Below, one piece after another: positions 60,527 to 64,000 of a stretch of 64,000 nucleotides of DNA. The stretch lies in the NCBI RefSeq assembly GCF_014180685.1, contig NZ_JACEHF010000002.1, positions 1 to 64,000 on the forward strand. The letters are read 5' to 3'. This stretch comes from Nocardioides pelophilus. GTDB lineage: Bacteria; Actinomycetota; Actinomycetes; Propionibacteriales; Nocardioidaceae. The position numbers and the translations under genes were made by a program. Numbering within the stretch: position 1 is the first letter of the stretch; each line of letters opens with the position of its first letter. A model generated the notes under the pieces. It was not told the origin of the DNA, did no database searches, and worked only from the letters and a program-made list of their open reading frames with translations.

Positions 60527-61984
60527 ATGACGAACCTCCTTCGGCTGGCGCCGAACCGACGCGACCGACTGTCGTCGGTGCTTCTCGTCCCGCTACCGGC
60601 TCGGGTAGACAGAGCCCTGTGTGAGGCCCAGGACCGGTGGCCGGTCCGCGACCTCGCCCCCGTTCCGGCAGGCTCGGGCCTCAAGTCCGTTCAAGGGACG
60701 GCCGGACTCCCGGTTCTCGGCCACACCCTGGACTACATCCGATACGGATCCGACTTCGCGCGCGCCAGACACGAGCGGCTCGGGCCGGTGACGTGGATGG
60801 GCGCCTTTGGCACCAAGGTGGTGGTAGTGGCCGGCCCGGACGCCACACAGGAGGCGCTGACCACCAAGGCGAAGTCCTTCTCTCAGGACGGATGGACCTT
60901 CCTCATCGATGCCTTCTTTCACCGGGGCCTGATGCTGATGAGTTTCGACGAACACAAGATGCATCGACGGATCATGCAGGAGGCGTTCACCCGCGATCGG
61001 CTCGCTGGATACGTCAACCAGCTCGGACCGACGCTGGAGGCGCGAATCCCGGAGTGGACTGCCGGCAAGTCCACGCGCATCTACCCGCTGCTCAAGACCC
61101 TGACCCTGGACGTTGCGACAGAGGTCTTCATGGCAGGGCGGGGCGGACGCGAGGACGCCGCTGCGATCAACGAAGCCTTCGTGGCGACCGTGCGCGCCGC
61201 CAGCTCGATCGTCCGGGTCCCGCTGCCTGGCACGCGCTGGAGAGCCGGTGTCCGTGGGCGCGCCTTGCTGGAGGCCTATTTCGCGCGTCACCTTCCGGCA
61301 GCGCGCAACGGTCAGGGCAGCGACCTCTTCGCGGGACTGTGTCATGCGCGGACGCCCGAAGGACAGGCCTTCACCGACGAGGACGTCATCAACCACATGA
61401 TCTTCTTGATGATGGCGGCCCACGACACCTCCACCATCACCACCGCGGCCGCCGCCTACTTTCTCGCCAAGCACCCGGCGTGGCAGGAACGGGCCCGGAC
61501 CGAGTCCGACCGCATCGGTGAACGGACCCCGAACATCGACGACCTGGAGTCGCTGGTGACTCTCGATCTCGTGATCAAGGAAACGCTGCGCCTGGCGGCG
61601 CCAGTGCCGATAGTCATGCGCAAGACCATCGAGGATGCAGAGATCGCGGGTCACCACATTCCAGCTGACACACTGGTGGCCGTCGCTCCGGCGGTCAACC
61701 ACTTCGATGAATCGTGCTGGACCGACCCTGACGCCTTCGACCCGAGCCGATTCAGCGAGCCGCGGCGCGAGGACCAGCATCACCGCTTCGGGTGGATCCC
61801 GTTCGGCGGGGGAGTGCACAAGTGTATTGGTCTCCACTTCGGAACACTCGAGGTCAAGGCGATCCTTCACCACATGCTGCGCAACTATCGATGGACGGTC
61901 CCCGACGGCTACGAAGTCAGATGGGACAACACATCCCTACCGATTCCGGTAGACGGGCTGCCGATCACACTGGAGCGACGATGA
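60527..61984 (+). CDS. Cytochrome P450, CYP136-like
   Basis: 485 residues from ATG 60527. The N-terminus is extended (about 60 residues) before LKSVQGTAGLPVLGHTLDYI. The I-helix is FLMMAAHDTSTITTAAAAYF, ExxR is IKETLRLAAPVPIVMRKT and the heme loop FGGGVHKCIGLHFGTLEVKA has C433. The C-terminal motif SLPIPVDGLPITL and the KCIG-type loop resemble mycobacterial CYP136. Function of that family is not settled; sterol or terpenoid-like substrates have been suggested. It overlaps the next gene by ATGA. Confidence 0.8.
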   Translation: MTNLLRLAPNRRDRLSSVLLVPLPARVDRALCEAQDRWPVRDLAPVPAGSGLKSVQGTAGLPVLGHTLDYIRYGSDFARARHERLGPVTWMGAFGTKVVVVAGPDATQEALTTKAKSFSQDGWTFLIDAFFHRGLMLMSFDEHKMHRRIMQEAFTRDRLAGYVNQLGPTLEARIPEWTAGKSTRIYPLLKTLTLDVATEVFMAGRGGREDAAAINEAFVATVRAASSIVRVPLPGTRWRAGVRGRALLEAYFARHLPAARNGQGSDLFAGLCHARTPEGQAFTDEDVINHMIFLMMAAHDTSTITTAAAAYFLAKHPAWQERARTESDRIGERTPNIDDLESLVTLDLVIKETLRLAAPVPIVMRKTIEDAEIAGHHIPADTLVAVAPAVNHFDESCWTDPDAFDPSRFSEPRREDQHHRFGWIPFGGGVHKCIGLHFGTLEVKAILHHMLRNYRWTVPDGYEVRWDNTSLPIPVDGLPITLERR

Positions 61985-62706
61985 GTCGCGCACCAGCGAC
62001 GCTCCTGGCGGCGACCGAGTTTCTCGACACCGAGCACGAGGACGTCCGCGCCTTCACCGAGGCCACCGTGGGGGACGCGCGCAGCGACAAAGAAAAGGCG
62101 AAGCGCCTCTTCACTGCTGTCCGCGACCAAGTCTGGTACGACCCCTACACCGTGTCGACCGACCCCACCCACTACCGCGCGAGCTTCGTCCTCCAAGCAG
62201 GGCGCGCCTATTGCGTCCCGAAGGCGGTGCTCTTGACCGCGGTGTGCCGTGCAGCCGGAATCCCAGCGCGGTTGGGGTTCGCCGATGTGCGCAACCATCT
62301 GCAGACCGAATCGTTGCGAACCCTCATGGGCGGCACCGACTTGTTCGTCTACCACGGATACAGCAGCCTCCACATCGACGGGAAATGGCTCAAGGCCACC
62401 CCGACGTTCAACGTCGAACTGTGCGCTCGTTTCGGTGTCCCGCCTGTGGAGTTCGACGGTGAGCACGACGCGCTCATGCACGCCTTCACTGGGGACGGGA
62501 CCCAGCACATGGAGTACGTCCGCGACCGAGGTGTCTTTGACGACCTTCCCCTGACCGCGATCCTGACCGAGCTCCGGACCACCTATGGATCGATGGTCCA
62601 AGCCTCGGCGCACGCGATCGACGACGCCTTCACCGCCGGGCCCGCCAGCCCGGTCAGAGCCGATGGTTCCTCAGGTCGGTCCACTTCGCCTCAGGAGGAT
62701 CAATGA
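61981..62706 (+). CDS. Transglutaminase-like protein
   Basis: 241 residues from ATG 61981, four-base overlaps at both ends. The papain-like core is ASFVLQAGRAYCVPKAVLLT with C78 as nucleophile, then AAGIPARLGFADVRNHL. The His is probably H125 in FVYHGYSSLHIDGKWLKATP. The usual Asp of the triad is replaced at the corresponding position (T140 in WLKATPTFN), as in several actinobacterial members. The C-terminal part has a conserved HMEYVRDRGVFDDLPL. Its coupling with P450 and aldehyde dehydrogenase genes is unusual. It might act as an amidase or acyltransferase. Confidence 0.8.
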   Translation: MSRAPATLLAATEFLDTEHEDVRAFTEATVGDARSDKEKAKRLFTAVRDQVWYDPYTVSTDPTHYRASFVLQAGRAYCVPKAVLLTAVCRAAGIPARLGFADVRNHLQTESLRTLMGGTDLFVYHGYSSLHIDGKWLKATPTFNVELCARFGVPPVEFDGEHDALMHAFTGDGTQHMEYVRDRGVFDDLPLTAILTELRTTYGSMVQASAHAIDDAFTAGPASPVRADGSSGRSTSPQEDQ

Positions 62707-64000
62707 TCACAACGACTACAGGTGCCGCACTCGAAGTGCGCAACCCGTCCGACGGTCGGCTGGTGGCAACCGTGTCCGTTGACGACCAAGACGCCGTGAA
62801 CCGCCGTGCCACGCAGCTCCGCCTGGCCCAAGGTGCATGGGCCGACGCTGGTCCGCGGCATCGTTCCAGGTGGCTGCGCCTCTGGCGCGACTGGATCCTC
62901 GCTCACTCCGATGAGCTCACCGACCTGCTACAGGCCGAGACGGGCAAGGTGCGTCCTGACGCTCTCGTAGAGACGACCGCGTCGTGCGAGTTCATCACCT
63001 ACTACGCCGACCATGCGGAGGAGTTCCTCGCCGACGAAAGGGTCAAGACCGCGGGCGTCCTGAGCCTGCCGAAGCGACTGTCCCGGACCTACCAGCCCTA
63101 CCCTCTCGTCGGTCTGATCACCCCGTGGAACTTCCCGATCACCCTATTCCTCATGGACGCAGCCCCCGCACTGGCTGCTGGTTGCGCGGTACTGGTGAAG
63201 TCCTCGGAGGAGACACCGCTGACTTGTGCGCGGGTCATCGACGGCTGGCGTGAGATCGGCGCTCCACCAGTCCTGGCCCATGTCACAGGAGCCGGCGGCG
63301 CTGGTGCCGCAGTGGCGGACGCCGCCGACTTCGTCCAGTTCACAGGCTCGACAGCGACAGGGCGCCAGGTCGCCCTCCGCTGTGCTGAGCAGTTGAAACC
63401 GGTGAGTCTGGAGCTGGGCGGCAAGGATCCGGCGATCGTGCTGGAGGACGCCGACCTCGCTCGAGCGGCCGAGGGCGTCGCCTGGGGTGGCCTGTTCAAC
63501 GCAGGGCAGGTCTGCATCTCAGTCGAGCGCGTGTATGTCGTCGCTGCGGTCTACGAGGAGTTCGTGGCCCGCCTGACAGAGCGCGTGCAGTCCCTGACCC
63601 AGGGTGCGGACGCCGGCAACGATGTCGGTGCGTTGGTGACCGCGAGACAGGTTGACATCACGGATCGCCACGTCAGCGAGGCGGTGGCGGCGGGAGCGAA
63701 GGTAGTGGCCGGCGGCAGACGGGGAGCGGCCGGAAACTACTACGCGCCAACGGTCCTCGTCGACGTGGATCACACGATGTCCTGCATGACCGAAGAGACC
63801 TTTGGACCCACGATCCCGGTGATGCGCGTCGCCGACGAAGAAGAGGCCATCCGACTGGCCAACGACTCCCCGTACGGATTGTCGGCGACAGTGTGGACTC
63901 GCAATCACGCTCGCGCCCGCCGCGTCGCACGGCGCCTGGAGGCCGGCGCGGTCAACATCAACGACGTCTTCAGCAACCTCTTCGCGATGACGTTGCCTCA
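62703..64000 (+). CDS. Aldehyde dehydrogenase, 3' end beyond the window
   Basis: About 432 residues are visible from ATG 62703 (MITTTTGAALEVRNPSDGRL), overlapping the previous stop by four bases; the frame is still open at 64000. Cofactor segment PLVGLITPWNFPITLFLMDA, FTGSTATGRQVA loop, catalytic general base E237 in SLELGGKDPAIV and nucleophile C271 in NAGQVCISVERV. The spacing of 34 residues is canonical. The following part EETFGPTIPVMRVADEEEAI is intact. It oxidises an aldehyde to acid with NAD(P), a natural next step after P450 hydroxylation and alcohol oxidation. Confidence 0.92.
   Translation, partial: MITTTTGAALEVRNPSDGRLVATVSVDDQDAVNRRATQLRLAQGAWADAGPRHRSRWLRLWRDWILAHSDELTDLLQAETGKVRPDALVETTASCEFITYYADHAEEFLADERVKTAGVLSLPKRLSRTYQPYPLVGLITPWNFPITLFLMDAAPALAAGCAVLVKSSEETPLTCARVIDGWREIGAPPVLAHVTGAGGAGAAVADAADFVQFTGSTATGRQVALRCAEQLKPVSLELGGKDPAIVLEDADLARAAEGVAWGGLFNAGQVCISVERVYVVAAVYEEFVARLTERVQSLTQGADAGNDVGALVTARQVDITDRHVSEAVAAGAKVVAGGRRGAAGNYYAPTVLVDVDHTMSCMTEETFGPTIPVMRVADEEEAIRLANDSPYGLSATVWTRNHARARRVARRLEAGAVNINDVFSNLFAMTLP

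Noticed and set aside
1-64000. CRISPR arrays, tRNA or rRNA genes, insertion sequences
   Set aside because: No regularly spaced repeats, no cloverleaf-like tRNA ends near the integrase genes, no transposase-like frame was seen. Absence is by eye and a tool search could still find a short tRNA.

Overview
The window is high-GC DNA with dense, overlapping gene layouts, GTG starts, and gene families (CEOS-like dehydrogenase, GT4 mannosyltransferase, MmpL transporters, CYP153 and CYP136-like P450s) that point to an actinobacterium. Nocardioidaceae (Nocardioides or a relative) is my best guess, from family content and style only. No rRNA, tRNA or CRISPR array was seen.

Region A (1-14.6 kb) is ordinary chromosome: a PLD-like protein cut by the window edge, an HxlR regulator divergent from an NmrA-type NAD(P)-binding protein, a 5'-3' exonuclease, a CEOS-like dehydrogenase, an SGNH hydrolase, a GT4 glycosyltransferase, a small methyltransferase, a diiron-like enzyme coupled to a CDGSH protein, a Cys-rich regulator divergent from a hemerythrin-DUF2249 protein, an acyl-CoA dehydrogenase, a broken AraC gene and an alpha/beta hydrolase. 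A strong terminator closes this region.

Region B (14.63-36.02 kb) is an integrated element bounded by a 12-bp direct repeat with integrase arm-type sites on both sides. Its integrase is frameshifted. The conjugative backbone is reduced to an excisionase, the tail of a backbone gene and the decayed C-terminus of a MobF relaxase. The cargo is a defence island. It has drmB, drmA, a UvrD-like helicase, a 1,590-residue GHKL-ATPase/SF2-helicase fusion and a cytosine-C5 methyltransferase in one direction. These are followed by a NaeI-family endonuclease, a second C5 methyltransferase, a Vsr nickase and an AspBHI-like modification-dependent endonuclease. The drmA/drmB pair marks a DISARM-type system, but drmC, drmD and drmE are not visible and two other ATPases sit in the operon. 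Two translationally coupled small membrane-protein ORFs lie antisense between the methyltransferase and the NaeI-like gene.

Region C (36.0-about 44.2 kb) is a second, related element in tandem. It has an intact integrase and excisionase, the full-length version of the gene truncated in region B, a DUF4913 protein, an SSB, a T4CP-like ATPase and an ArdC/ImmA-IrrE-like protein. No relaxase and no third attachment core were found, so its right end looks lost.

Region D (44.7-64 kb) is a catabolic and transport region: a P450 and two MmpL-type transporters with TetR regulators, a thioesterase with its own TetR regulator, then a CYP153 alkane hydroxylase system (AraC regulator, 2Fe-2S ferredoxin, CYP153, ferredoxin reductase) followed by a CYP136-like P450, a transglutaminase-like protein and an aldehyde dehydrogenase that runs off the window. 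An identical palindrome half-site pair upstream of the first P450 and between the second MmpL and its TetR suggests that the two loci share one regulator.
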